58,362 nt of DNA, taken from positions 1 through 58,362 of the IMG/VR virus record IMGVR_UViG_3300037882_000558; one strand, written 5' to 3'. Positions 16,420-25,327 of this stretch are shown in pieces (the first letter of the stretch is position 1; the number at the start of each line of letters is the position of its first letter). This stretch comes from a virus. The notes under the pieces are model-generated. The model was not told the origin of the DNA. It made no database searches and saw only the letters and a program-made list of their open reading frames with translations. A program made the translations under genes and the position numbers.

Positions 16420-17276
16420 TGTCAAAAACATTCCAAAATATAGCAGAACTAGAGCCCGGTACACTAATGATAGTAGATGCTCTTAACTTAGCTTTCCGTT
16501 ATAAACATTCACGACAGCTAAACTTTAAAGACGACTATATGAAGACTGTAGAAAGTCTTCGTAAATCTTATAAAGCTAAATATGTAATTATAGCTTGTGA
16601 TCAAGGTAGTAGTAGCTACCGTAAAGAATTATTCCCGGATTACAAGGGTAACCGAGAAGAGCTACGTGCCAATCAAACAGCTGAAGAAGCTTTAGAATTT
16701 AAACTATTCTTTGAAGAATTCAATGCTACTATGCAAGCGTATAGAGATATGGAAAAATTCCCTCTATTACGTTTCCCAGGCGTAGAAGCTGACGATATCG
16801 CCGGATACATTGTTAAGACAGTACCAGATCATTTCCCTATTGATAATATTTGGCTGATTTCCTCAGACCGAGACTGGGACTTGTTAGTGGCCTTAGGCGT
16901 AGCTAATCGGTTTAGTTATGTAACCCGTAAAGAAGTTACATACGATAATTGGAATACTCATTACGATTGTGAGCCCGACCAATATATCAGCATTAAATGT
17001 CTACAGGGCGATAGTGGCGATAATGTGCCTGGAGTTGACGGCTTAGGTCCTGTACGCTCTGCTGCATTAGTTAAACAATATGGTACTACTTACGATATTA
17101 TTGCTAATCTACCCCTACCTGGTAAAGCTAAGTATATTCAAAACTTAAATCAATTCGGTGCAGATGCACTCTTATTAAACTATAAATTAATGGATCTAGT
17201 AGAATTCTCGGAAGAAGCTGTTGGAGCTGAAAACTGTGAATTCATAGATCAAGTATTAAAGGATTACATTAAATGA
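16419..17276 (+). CDS. 5'-3' exonuclease / flap endonuclease
   Basis: Stand-alone version of the PolI 5' nuclease, comparable in size (285 residues) to the T5 enzyme. Acidic clusters bind two metal ions: MIVDALNLAFR near the start, IIACDQGSSSYRK, the GVEADDIAGY block, SSDRDWDLL, and the helix-hairpin-helix region LQGDSGDNVPGVDGLGP. It removes RNA primers and 5' flaps, supplying the activity the polymerase at 2648 lacks. The start overlaps the previous stop and its TGA overlaps the dUTPase ATG. Confidence 0.92.
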   Translation: MSKTFQNIAELEPGTLMIVDALNLAFRYKHSRQLNFKDDYMKTVESLRKSYKAKYVIIACDQGSSSYRKELFPDYKGNREELRANQTAEEALEFKLFFEEFNATMQAYRDMEKFPLLRFPGVEADDIAGYIVKTVPDHFPIDNIWLISSDRDWDLLVALGVANRFSYVTRKEVTYDNWNTHYDCEPDQYISIKCLQGDSGDNVPGVDGLGPVRSAALVKQYGTTYDIIANLPLPGKAKYIQNLNQFGADALLLNYKLMDLVEFSEEAVGAENCEFIDQVLKDYIK

Positions 17277-17704
17277 AATTAGACATTAGAGTAAATGATT
17301 TACGTCTAATACCTACTAGAGCTAACCCAACCGATGCTGGTTGGGATTTATATTGCAGAGCTGATCGTACATTTGCTCCCGGCGAAAAACATTTAGTAGA
17401 TACAGGTTTACAGATACGTATTCCAAAATACTTTGTGGGTCTATTAGTACCTCGTTCTAGTTTGCAAAAGAAAGGTCTAATACTAGCCAATAGTGTAGGT
17501 ATTATTGATGCAGATTATCGTGGTAATATCTTTGCAGCCTTAAAGAATATTGGTGATAAGACCGTTACCATTGAAGCTAACGAACGATTTGTACAGCTGC
17601 TAATCGTACCAGTTGTACTAGCTGAAGCTAACGTTGTTATTGAAACAGATGATGTGTGGAACGATACTTCCCGCGGAGTGGGTGGCTTTGGGAGTACTGG
17701 ATGA
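17273..17704 (+). CDS. dut: dUTP diphosphatase
   Basis: 143 residues, the normal trimeric dUTPase length. All five motifs are present: PTDAGWDLYC, PRSSLQKKGL, GIIDADYRGN with the catalytic Asp, RFVQLLI, and the C-terminal flexible arm RGVGGFGSTG. It hydrolyses dUTP to dUMP, keeping uracil out of DNA and supplying dTMP precursor. No thymidylate synthase is in the window. The coupled position after the exonuclease and before the reductase places it in a nucleotide-supply unit. Confidence 0.95.
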   Translation: MKLDIRVNDLRLIPTRANPTDAGWDLYCRADRTFAPGEKHLVDTGLQIRIPKYFVGLLVPRSSLQKKGLILANSVGIIDADYRGNIFAALKNIGDKTVTIEANERFVQLLIVPVVLAEANVVIETDDVWNDTSRGVGGFGSTG

Positions 17705-17829
17705 GAGCATACTGGTATTGGCCTGCTAAATTGAGCCTTTGGGTATTTCCTACACTAAAGGCGTTGAGATACGTAGAGTATGTAGAAAAGAACCTAGTAT
17801 GCGATAATTGTGGAAGAAAATATGACTAA
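17701..17829 (+). CDS. Very small protein with a C-terminal Cys pair
   Basis: 42 residues from ATG 17701, whose bases overlap the dUTPase TGA (ATGA). The protein is aromatic and hydrophobic at the start (MRAYWYWPAKLSLWVFP) and ends VCDNCGRKYD, half of a zinc ribbon. It fills what would otherwise be a 120-base gap and its stop overlaps the next gene. The tight coupling on both sides is the main evidence; function unknown. Confidence 0.55.
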   Translation: MRAYWYWPAKLSLWVFPTLKALRYVEYVEKNLVCDNCGRKYD

Positions 17830-18037
17830 AACTGTCCGAATTGAAAATGCAGACACAGGTACTGCATACCACGTAAGAGTTACGACGCAAGAACGTCTGT
17901 ATAACCATGAAACTCAGGCGCTATCGCCTGAATGGACTGATACAAATACTAGAATTCTAAGTTACCCTACCGAAATGCTTAGTGATTACTTAACTAACTC
18001 TAAGCGTTTCCTTATTGAAGAAGTGAGCAAAGATTAA
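17822..18037 (+). CDS. Small hypothetical protein
   Basis: 71 residues starting at ATG 17822 (MTKTVRIENADTG), 6 bases after a GGAAG ribosome site. An in-frame GTG at 17810 is possible but would use that site as coding sequence. The protein is soluble and beta-rich; no family recognised. Its TAATG junction with the reductase gene at 18037 suggests it is co-translated with that enzyme, so a regulatory role on nucleotide supply is conceivable. Confidence 0.6.
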   Translation: MTKTVRIENADTGTAYHVRVTTQERLYNHETQALSPEWTDTNTRILSYPTEMLSDYLTNSKRFLIEEVSKD

Positions 18038-19938
18038 TGCAAGATACCATTTACGAAACATTTATTTCCAAATCACGATACGCTCGCTACCTTGAGATTG
18101 AACAACGTAGAGAAAACTGGACTGAATCAGTTGATCGTTACTTTACGTTTATGGAAGAGCATCTACTAGAACAGTACGACTACTTAGTAGACCTAGATAA
18201 AATCGAAGCACTAAAGCAGCTAGTAAAAGATAAAGAAATCTTACCTAGTATGCGCTCTATTATGACTGCAGGAGAAGCACTTGAGCGTGATAACACAGCA
18301 GGATATAACTGTTCCTACTTGCCTGTCGACAATCCAGTTGCGTTTGACGAAGCAATGTTTATCCTCCTATGCGGAACGGGAGTTGGATTCTCTGTTGAGC
18401 GACAATACGTTAACCAGCTACCAGAAGTCCCAAGTAGAATCTACCCCTCTGACACTTTTATCGTTGTACACGACTCTAAAGAAGGTTGGGCTAAGTCGCT
18501 TCGTCAGCTGGTGGCCTTACTATATAGTGGAGAAGCAGCCAAGTGGGATGTATCCAATGTACGAAGAGCCGGAGAAAGACTTAAAACCTTCGGTGGTCGT
18601 GCTTCCGGACCCGCGCCGCTGGAAGATTTATTCCGCTTCGTCACTCGCATTTTTAAGGGTGCACAAGGTAGAAAGCTTACTTCCCTTGAATGCCATGACA
18701 TAATGTGTAAGATTGGTGAAGTTGTAGTAGTAGGCGGCGTACGCCGCTCAGCTATGATTTCGCTATCAAACCTAAGCGATGACCGTATGCGTCACGCTAA
18801 GAGTGGTGCATGGTGGGAGCAGAATGGTCAACGTGCTCTTGCCAATAACTCTGCTTGTTACACCGAACGTCCTGACGTAGGAGTTTTTATGCAAGAGTGG
18901 CTTTCCCTTTACGAGTCTAAATCGGGCGAACGCGGTATCTTTAATAGAGAAGCGGCTAAGAAGATTGCTGCAAAGAACGGTCGCCGTGATATAAATTATG
19001 ATTTCGGTACCAATCCATGCTCAGAGATTATTCTTCGACCATACCAATTCTGTAATTTAAGTACAGTTATCGTGCGTGCTAATGATACAGTAGAGTATCT
19101 AACTTACAAGTCTAAGATGGCTGCTATCTTAGGGACTTGGCAATCTACTTTAACTAATTTCCCCTACCTACGTAAAGTTTGGGAAACTAATACTAAAGAA
19201 GAGCGCTTACTAGGTGTGTCTATGACAGGTATTCTAGACAATCACTTATTTAACGATCCCGAGGATAAGGAACTACCTGGTCGTTTAGAAGCAATTAGAG
19301 ATAGTGCTATTGCTTCTAATGCTGATGAAGCTACACTAATTGGTATTAACGCTTCAGTAGCTGTTACAGCTATTAAGCCAGAAGGTACTACTTCGCAGCT
19401 AACCGATTCAGCTAGTGGTATGCATACTCGTCATAGTGAATTCTATATTCGTAGAATTCGTGGGGACGTAAAAGACCCACTTACACAATTTATGATCAAG
19501 GCAGGCGTTCCTGCTGAACCTTGTGTAATGAAGCCAGATACTACTGTTGTATTTAGTTTCGCTAAGAAAGCCCCCCACGGCGCGTTAGTACGAGAGGATC
19601 TAACTGCTATTGAGCACTTAAAACTTTGGCTACTATTCCAACGTCATTACTGTGAGCACAAGCCTTCAGTTACTATTTCTGTAAGTGAAAAAGAGTGGCC
19701 AGCAGTAGGCGCGTTCGTCTGGGAATACTTTGATGAAATGAGTGGAGTAAGCTTCTTACCTTATGATGGTGGTAGCTACCGTCAAGCTCCTTATGAAGAA
19801 TGTACTGAAGAAGAGTACTTAGCCCTACTAGCTAAAATTCCTGCGGATGTTGATTGGGATGCACTAGTAGAAGAAACCGATAACGTTGAAGGTACGCAAA
19901 CTTTGGCATGTAGTGCCAACGGCTGCGAAATCCAGTAA
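18037..19938 (+). CDS. nrdJ: Adenosylcobalamin-dependent ribonucleoside-triphosphate reductase (class II)
   Basis: Reduces ribonucleotides to deoxyribonucleotides with a B12 radical, so it works with or without oxygen but needs cobalamin from the host. The pattern matches monomeric RTPR of Lactobacillus leichmannii: active-site pair C92 (NCSYLPV) and C339, radical cysteine C328 and E330 in NPCSEI, and a C-terminal redox pair C625 and C630 (CSANGC). The intervals C328-E330-C339 and C625-C630 equal those of RTPR. It is 633 residues, about 100 shorter than RTPR's 739. There is no separate radical-generating or small-subunit gene nearby, as expected for class II. The glutaredoxin at 12905 may re-reduce it. 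Confidence 0.9.
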   Translation: MQDTIYETFISKSRYARYLEIEQRRENWTESVDRYFTFMEEHLLEQYDYLVDLDKIEALKQLVKDKEILPSMRSIMTAGEALERDNTAGYNCSYLPVDNPVAFDEAMFILLCGTGVGFSVERQYVNQLPEVPSRIYPSDTFIVVHDSKEGWAKSLRQLVALLYSGEAAKWDVSNVRRAGERLKTFGGRASGPAPLEDLFRFVTRIFKGAQGRKLTSLECHDIMCKIGEVVVVGGVRRSAMISLSNLSDDRMRHAKSGAWWEQNGQRALANNSACYTERPDVGVFMQEWLSLYESKSGERGIFNREAAKKIAAKNGRRDINYDFGTNPCSEIILRPYQFCNLSTVIVRANDTVEYLTYKSKMAAILGTWQSTLTNFPYLRKVWETNTKEERLLGVSMTGILDNHLFNDPEDKELPGRLEAIRDSAIASNADEATLIGINASVAVTAIKPEGTTSQLTDSASGMHTRHSEFYIRRIRGDVKDPLTQFMIKAGVPAEPCVMKPDTTVVFSFAKKAPHGALVREDLTAIEHLKLWLLFQRHYCEHKPSVTISVSEKEWPAVGAFVWEYFDEMSGVSFLPYDGGSYRQAPYEECTEEEYLALLAKIPADVDWDALVEETDNVEGTQTLACSANGCEIQ

Positions 19939-19948
19939 AGGAAAACAA

Positions 19949-20242
19949 ATGGAAGAAAAAGAGTTAGAGACATTAATCCAATCTAAAGGATTGAATGCCC
20001 CGAGGTTAACACCTGAAGATATTGATGCTGTTATTGTAGGTGAAACATACACTATTCTACCTAGTGGTAAAGTTATGGTATGTGAACTAACACTACGAAA
20101 TGGATTCACTGTAAGAGGTGAGTCCGCTACTGTTAGTAAAGCTAACTTCGATGAAGAAATCGGACGACGACTTTCCCGAGGGAATGCACGTAACAAGATT
20201 TGGGAGTTAGAAGGTTATCTGTTACAAGAAATAACTCGTTAA
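19949..20242 (+). CDS. N4 gp49 / Sf6 gene 66 family protein
   Basis: 97 residues from ATG 19949 behind AAAGGAAAA; an open frame upstream of it runs through the end of the reductase gene and is not coding. The sequence follows the phage family known from N4 gp49 and Sf6 gene 66: a DIDAVIVGETY helix, then VCELTLRNGFTV, GESATVSKANFDEEIG, and a closing IWELEGYLLQEI. Members are common in phages of many types; their biochemical role is unknown. It is the last gene of the rightward unit, ending 6 bases before the terminator. Confidence 0.8.
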   Translation: MEEKELETLIQSKGLNAPRLTPEDIDAVIVGETYTILPSGKVMVCELTLRNGFTVRGESATVSKANFDEEIGRRLSRGNARNKIWELEGYLLQEITR

Positions 20243-20247
20243 GACGT

Positions 20248-20282
20248 AAAAAAGCCCCTAAGATTGCTCTTAGGGGCTTTTT
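20248..20282. terminator. Bidirectional terminator between convergent units
   Basis: AAAAAGCCCCTAAGA and TCTTAGGGGCTTTTT form a long perfect stem with a 4-base loop, with A-tract and T-tract on either side, so it can stop transcripts from both directions. It separates the replication genes (+) from the tail and lysis genes (-). Confidence 0.92.
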
Positions 20283-20284
20283 GT

Positions 20285-20461
20285 TTATTCCTTAATAGGA
20301 AATGGTGCTTTTAAACAATATAGCAAACGAGTAGTTGAAGGCATCCTTATAGTACCCGATTCATTACTAGGACCACAAAATCTTAATAACACTGCAGGTC
20401 TTGGAGGTGGTGTAATATTTAAATTACCTGTTATCTGTTTAATAGCAGATTGTATATTCAT
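20285..20461 (-). CDS. Small hypothetical protein
   Basis: 58 residues starting at ATG 20461, which overlaps the stop of the SGNH gene upstream (TAATG). It ends three bases before the terminator stem. The protein is basic with a Pro-rich centre (NITPPPRPAVLLRF). No family recognised; coupling to the tail protein suggests a tail-related or chaperone role, but it could also be a spurious frame. Confidence 0.5.
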   Translation of the reverse strand: MNIQSAIKQITGNLNITPPPRPAVLLRFCGPSNESGTIRMPSTTRLLYCLKAPFPIKE

Positions 20462-21777
20462 TACCAAGCACCAGAAGAAGTTAATTTATTGAACCACTCT
20501 TTAGCAAATGCAGGGTATTGGCTAGCCTGTACGTGAGGAGCATTACTACCTGAGATAGCGGTAGCAGGAGGCTCTGGGTATGTTACAACATTTCGGCCCC
20601 ATAGTTCGTATAAGTCACCACCACGAATAACATTGGCAGGAGTAACAAAACCACTAGCAAATGCATCTGAAATACCTAACTGTAAGGTACGATAAGTATC
20701 TACGTATACAGGATCGTCAAATACAGCAGCATTTGGACTAAAGCAAGTGAAACCTAATGCTACTTTGTAACCTTGAGCAGTAAAATAGTTAACCATGTTA
20801 CGTATAGCAACTGCGTACCATCCACGCACCGTAGGTTGACTAACTAATGCTCCTTGAGCATCCGATTGACCGTTTGCCATAAATACCCAACGTTCTCGAA
20901 CGAAAGGTATAGCATCTAGAGCTGCTTTAGTTCTTGCAAGTAAACCTAGTGGATCGAAACCAAACTCACCTGAAGCAAGAGGCTTGAATAGTGTAAGTGC
21001 TCCTACAGAAGTAGCTATACAAGTCCAAGTAACAGTGTTATCAGGGATTACATCATTAAGGGCCGCTGTTGACATAGTACTAGGTTGTGTAGCTCCTGTT
21101 ACTTGTGAGCCTACAGGGATGATGTAGTCAATATTAATAGCACCACCGCCAGAAGGAATAGCTACGCCACTATTATTACAAGCATAACGAGCACGACCTG
21201 TAGTACAACGGAATACTCGTGTACCAACTAAAATAACGTCACCATAATCTCCGGAATCCCCGGTACCAATACTAGCGCGTTGACCGAAATATGCGGTAGA
21301 GGCAGACCACTGACCTACTTGGCCTGTCCACTGTTTAATAAAGCTACTACCACCAATAGCGCAATTAGCCCATTTAATATTCCAACCCCTCTGACTTAAA
21401 AAATCATCAAGTAAAGGAATTACAGAACCTAGTGCTGTAACTGCAGGTGCTATAGGATCTGTTAGGCCGTTAACATTAAATGCAGTAGTCCAAGCTACAG
21501 TACCGGGACCTTCCCAAGTACGTGCAGATCCACGTTCATTACTTTGACCTACCATAGCTACTGCTCGCATCCCGTTAATTCCGGGAGTAGCTTTAAGCTT
21601 GTACTTGGATACAACTGGTACACCATTTACATATTTCTGTAAAGTTACACCATCATTAAAAGCATCTAGTACGCTTATAGGCGAACCATTACTAACAATA
21701 TCCCCGTAAGGAGCTATCGTATAACCACTAATAGTTAGAGTATTAGCGGTTAGGTTATCATAATTATATACATCCAT
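20461..21777 (-). CDS. Tail protein with SGNH/GDSL-type hydrolase domain
   Basis: 438 residues. The first 60 residues (MDVYNYDNL... to about KYKL) are nearly the same as the start of the protein at 22785-24673 and probably attach both to the tail. The esterase domain starts with AMVGQSNERGSA near residue 75 (Ser nucleophile, GQSN-type), includes a second MANGQSD segment and has SNAPHVQ near the C-terminus as a possible catalytic His. A Trp/Tyr-rich insert around residues 170-250 resembles a carbohydrate-binding segment. A likely role is deacetylation of a surface polysaccharide during adsorption (inference). Upstream lies an interrupted small gene and then PhoH. Confidence 0.8.
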   Translation of the reverse strand: MDVYNYDNLTANTLTISGYTIAPYGDIVSNGSPISVLDAFNDGVTLQKYVNGVPVVSKYKLKATPGINGMRAVAMVGQSNERGSARTWEGPGTVAWTTAFNVNGLTDPIAPAVTALGSVIPLLDDFLSQRGWNIKWANCAIGGSSFIKQWTGQVGQWSASTAYFGQRASIGTGDSGDYGDVILVGTRVFRCTTGRARYACNNSGVAIPSGGGAINIDYIIPVGSQVTGATQPSTMSTAALNDVIPDNTVTWTCIATSVGALTLFKPLASGEFGFDPLGLLARTKAALDAIPFVRERWVFMANGQSDAQGALVSQPTVRGWYAVAIRNMVNYFTAQGYKVALGFTCFSPNAAVFDDPVYVDTYRTLQLGISDAFASGFVTPANVIRGGDLYELWGRNVVTYPEPPATAISGSNAPHVQASQYPAFAKEWFNKLTSSGAW

Positions 21778-21789
21778 TTTATTTCTTTC

Positions 21790-22058
21790 TTAATCAGACA
21801 CAAAGCTCTTAAGTAGGCCATGTCTATCTGCAGTTATTTCTTTTACCCCAAAGCCGTCTCTAAGCAGCTTATTTAAATTTAACCAATCTCTTTTGGTTAT
21901 AGTTGCCGAATTGGACTTTAGGAACGAGTGTACAAATACTACACCTGGGGATAGGAACTCTACTTGAGCAATAGCAACAAAAGGAGATGATTCTCGAAAG
22001 AACCATCTCCTTCGTATCCGCGTATTGTTAAGCTAGTTATCTGGGCATGCCAGTTCAT
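21790..22058 (-). pseudogene. Small gene interrupted by a frameshift
   Basis: From ATG 22058, overlapping the PhoH stop (TAATG), one frame reads MNWHAQITSLTIRGYEGDGSF and then degenerates into leucines and a stop. The -1 frame from about 22000 to TAA at 21790-21792 reads smoothly (SPFVAIAQVEFLSPGVV, then TKRDWLNLNKLLRDGFG and ADRHG) but has no start codon. The span is one base short of a whole number of codons, so a single-base deletion in an approximately 89-residue gene explains both. No family named. A hairpin (21981-22012) lies at the junction. Confidence 0.55.
21981..22012 (-). terminator. Hairpin downstream of PhoH, possible terminator
   Basis: On the - strand AAGGAGATG pairs with CATCTCCTT, with an inner TTCT/AGAA stem closed by TTCG, followed by TTTTGTTG. 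That is terminator-like and 46 bases after the PhoH stop. It also overlaps the interrupted small gene, so it could equally be a chance or regulatory structure within coding sequence. Confidence 0.5.
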
Positions 22059-22750
22059 TAATTTCTATATGCCATAATTACGGCCTTACACATTTTGCTA
22101 CGTACGATATCAGAATCTAAGAACTCTACAATTTCAACACCTTCGATATTTTCTAATCTATCGATAGCGTCTTCGAATCCCGAATCATGGATATCGGATT
22201 GGTCTTGATCTCCTGAAAAGATCATTTTGCAATTCTTTCCAATTCTGGAAAGCATCATTTTCATTTCTTCTTTTGTAGCGTTCTGCATTTCATCAGCTAG
22301 AACAATACAATTCTCAAAGGTCATACCTCTCATAAATCCTAGAGGTACTGGCTCAATTGTTTTATCTTTTAAACAATAATCGTAGAAACCAGGTCCTAAA
22401 GCCTTTTTAAAGATATTGTCAAATGGTTGTAAGTATGGGGCGTACTTTTCACTTAGTTCACCCGGTAAAAATCCTAAACCTTTACCCGTTTCTACGTTAG
22501 GGCGAGTAAGTACTATTTTACTTACTCGCTTGTGATATAACTCACTAGCAGCATACTGGGCTGCGATATATGTTTTCCCTGTTCCGGCACTGCCCATACC
22601 AAAAATTATCGAATTGTTTTTTAGGGCATTAAGATAAGCTTCTTGTATGTAATTTAAAGGTACTACTTCCTTAAATTGTTGACTATAATAAGAATTAGTA
22701 ACAACAGTTTGTTGTTCTCTACGAGCGCGTTTACCGGAGTTTCTTGCCAT
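22058..22750 (-). CDS. phoH: PhoH-like ATPase
   Basis: 230 residues, the single-domain phage form. Walker A is GMGSAGTGKTYIAAQ near residue 50; Walker B is CIVLADEMQNATKEEM near residue 148; ISGDQ-type sensor residues follow as MIFSGDQDQSD. PhoH proteins are widespread in phages and resemble RNA helicase or RNase-associated ATPases; their role in infection is unclear. It is unusual here in lying between two tail-hydrolase genes in the late block and not with the replication genes. Confidence 0.92.
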   Translation of the reverse strand: MARNSGKRARREQQTVVTNSYYSQQFKEVVPLNYIQEAYLNALKNNSIIFGMGSAGTGKTYIAAQYAASELYHKRVSKIVLTRPNVETGKGLGFLPGELSEKYAPYLQPFDNIFKKALGPGFYDYCLKDKTIEPVPLGFMRGMTFENCIVLADEMQNATKEEMKMMLSRIGKNCKMIFSGDQDQSDIHDSGFEDAIDRLENIEGVEIVEFLDSDIVRSKMCKAVIMAYRN

Positions 22751-22784
22751 GTATGCCTTTGTTAGTTAATAAGAAACGTACTCT

Positions 22785-24673
22785 TTAAGCACGTTTTTCA
22801 ATACGTGCTTCACTCATTAACACTCTAATGATAGAATTCTCGGATCCAGTACCTAAACCACCTTCAAGATAGGCTAAGAGACTAGTTTGACCTGCAGGAA
22901 TTTTCCACCAAGGTGTTCTCATAATACCCGTTTTATTGCTATATACTTGTGAGGCGGGAGTAATAAAAGAACTCTTCCCGCCGTCTGCTGTAAAGGAAAA
23001 TAAACTATCAATGGTAGCACCGGGACGTAGGGCTAGCATAATACTACGCCAATTAGAATCTAAGGCGTGTACCCTCATAGATAAGCGAACCCAATCACCT
23101 GCCACTAAACCTACAGATGCTAGTGTAACTGTTTGTTGAAAAGTTATACGTTCTTGAGTTGTAACTGTACCGCCTACAGTACCCTGTAAGTACTGCCAGT
23201 CTGATCGTGACTCTAGATTTGGTAAAGGTAGTATACCTAACCATGCCGCAGCATTATCGCTTGTAGAGGCCCAAGGTACTGTATTCCATGTAGGCGCTGC
23301 AGTTCCTGCTGTGCCCGCTGTAGTACAAACATAATGTAAACCAGTACGATAAGTAGGTAATACAATATCTCCAAGTGCATATGTTGTATTCGCTCTCCAA
23401 ATCTTAGGAACACCAGAAATTTTGCGAGCAGTACAAGTAACGTTTGCACCCGGTGTATTAACTGTCCAGCTAGAGGCTACTTGTCCTTGCGGTAGTCCGG
23501 CAGTAGAACCTGCAGATGTATGAGTACCACTAGAACCAGCCATAGCTCCGTTAGTAATATAATTATCAGTACTCAAAGAAGTAGCGCTATAAGGACGTAA
23601 TTTTATGTAAGGTCTAATTAGTTCAGCTGCTTTTCTAGCAATTTTATCAGCACCGATAGCGGTCCAGTGAGTGCCGTCCACTAGATCAGTGGCACTGCCT
23701 GTATCAGTAGCAGGGTCATTAATAAGACTATAAACAGGTACTAAAACTACAGAACCCCTATTAGCCACGGCATTTCTAAGTCCGGTATTATATACGCGTA
23801 AAAATGTCTGTCTAGTAGAATCCATTGATCCTTGTGGGTGTTCTTCATTAATAATAACGAATATACCTGCTGCTGCTAAGATATCTAATATAGCTATAGT
23901 ATTGGCTAAAGATACATTAGGATCTCTACCTTGAGCCATATCATTAATGCCTATAGTTACTTTAGCATGTGAATAAGGGGCTAGATTTAAAGTACGTAAT
24001 AAAGCTAAAGTGCTTGAAGTTTCATGACCTGGCACACATAGATTAACAACATCCGACCAAGGCTGTTCAAGACTTGAACAGAATTCACTAACACTACCTG
24101 CAGCTCCTTGAATTGCGTCAATAGTAACGCATAAGCTGCTTCCGCTATATCCTGTGGTAGCTACAACAGCATTAACAAGATAATCATAGTCTGGTGCATC
24201 TAAAGGTACTGAAATGGTACCTGTAGATGTAGTAACACTAGTGAAGTCAAACCAACGATTACGCAATGGGGCCTGCACTGGTGCATCTGGATCAATTAAT
24301 ATTCGCTGACCTGCAGGAATATTATGAGGAGCTGTAAAGGTGATTAGCGCTGTACCAGCAGGAGTACCTGCGGAAATAGCAGAAATAGTTTTTACCCAAC
24401 CACCTAAAGCCGGGAAAGGTACAGGAGATCTAGCATCTCTAGAATCTCCTATTACAAGTAATTTAGTACCTACTTGTATAACGCTTTTATTATTAAGCTC
24501 TATTGCTTTAGCAGGTACACCATTTAAATATTTTTGTAAGGAAATACCATCATTATAACTATCTAATATTCCAATAGTTACCCCATTGCTTACTATCTCT
24601 CCATAAGGTGGAATATTATACCCACCTATACCAGTGTATTACTGGTTAAATTATCATAACTATATACATCCAT
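22785..24673 (-). CDS. Tail protein with SGNH/GDSL hydrolase domain, frame interrupted near 24632
   Basis: The long frame 22785-24278 lacks a natural start (GTG inside a strand). Upstream it stays open to about 24630, reading GYNIPPYGEIVSNG and DSYNDGISLQKYLNGVP, which aligns with the N-terminus of the 438-residue protein. Its ATG at 24673 (MDVYSYDNLTSNTL), behind AAGGA, is in another frame, and one base is missing between them at about 24631-24634. Restored length is 629 residues. Hydrolase blocks: LLVIGDSRD (Ser), GINDM, and DGTHWTAIGADK (Asp-His), a complete GDSL set. A WRANTTYALGDIV segment resembles a carbohydrate-binding module. It probably trims a surface glycan during adsorption. Confidence 0.8.
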
Positions 24674-24675
24674 TT

Positions 24676-25119
24676 TTATTCCTTAAACAGTTTTTGTTCT
24701 GCTAATCTTCGGCGAGTTAAGCCAGCTACTACCTTACCACCAGCTTTATTCCATTTAGGGAATTCGTTAGCTGCGCCAACATAATCTTTAGCATTTAATT
24801 TTTTTAATAACGTACTAGATGCGAATGCTGTAACACCTAGGTTATACGCAAAGCTTGTTAAAGCATCAAATTGATTTTGAGTAAGAGGTACTTTGGCTAG
24901 TTGATTTACACCGTTCTCATATTCCACTAGAGTAGCTTGCAACAATGCGATTGCTTGTCCTTCGCTAATAGCAGGATCATTAATGGTGACTCTCTTACCA
25001 CTAGGATATCTAGTGGACCCATAACCAATAGTAGGTACACCTACAATATCTAGATAAGGTTTGCTTTCGAAACCTTCAAAATCAGTAATTAGGCCGATGC
25101 CGTTAAGACTTGTCTTCAT
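24676..25119 (-). CDS. Endolysin, T4-type lysozyme (GH24)
   Basis: 147 residues. The catalytic triad E15-D24-T30 (DFEGF, PYLDIVG, PTIGYG) has the same spacing as E11-D20-T26 of T4 lysozyme, and the family's later YNLGV and GLTRRRLAEQ elements are present. It cleaves peptidoglycan between MurNAc and GlcNAc. There is no signal sequence or membrane anchor, so export through holin lesions is expected. It overlaps the holin gene by 17 bases, giving a compact spanin-holin-endolysin lysis cassette. Confidence 0.95.
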   Translation of the reverse strand: MKTSLNGIGLITDFEGFESKPYLDIVGVPTIGYGSTRYPSGKRVTINDPAISEGQAIALLQATLVEYENGVNQLAKVPLTQNQFDALTSFAYNLGVTAFASSTLLKKLNAKDYVGAANEFPKWNKAGGKVVAGLTRRRLAEQKLFKE

Positions 25120-25327
25120 TTACTTCTACACTCGGTTGGGTTACTACTCGACCTAAAATACCTAACCCTAGCAGTACTAGGGTTATAGTAGTTACTAGGG
25201 TAGGGTTAATACTAGCAAGCATTGCTGGAGGTAGTGTTTGCCAAGCTCCTTGAATAGCTAGTGCTAAAGTCATTGCTTGAACACTTATCATCTTGTAAGC
25301 TTTTTTCCAATTTGGGATAAGTTTCAT
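25103..25327 (-). CDS. Holin
   Basis: 74 residues with a short basic N-terminus (MKLIPNWKKAYK), then two hydrophobic segments, about 14-33 and 43-60, and a charged C-terminal tail. This layout is that of small phage holins with two membrane spans. It times lysis by permeabilising the inner membrane for the endolysin encoded immediately downstream. Its start overlaps the o-spanin gene by 4 bases (ATGA). Confidence 0.82.
   Translation of the reverse strand: MKLIPNWKKAYKMISVQAMTLALAIQGAWQTLPPAMLASINPTLVTTITLVLLGLGILGRVVTQPSVEVNEDKS

Noticed and set aside
18281-18703. 140-residue + frame inside the reductase gene
   Set aside because: Out-of-frame shadow; the reductase frame has all active-site residues.
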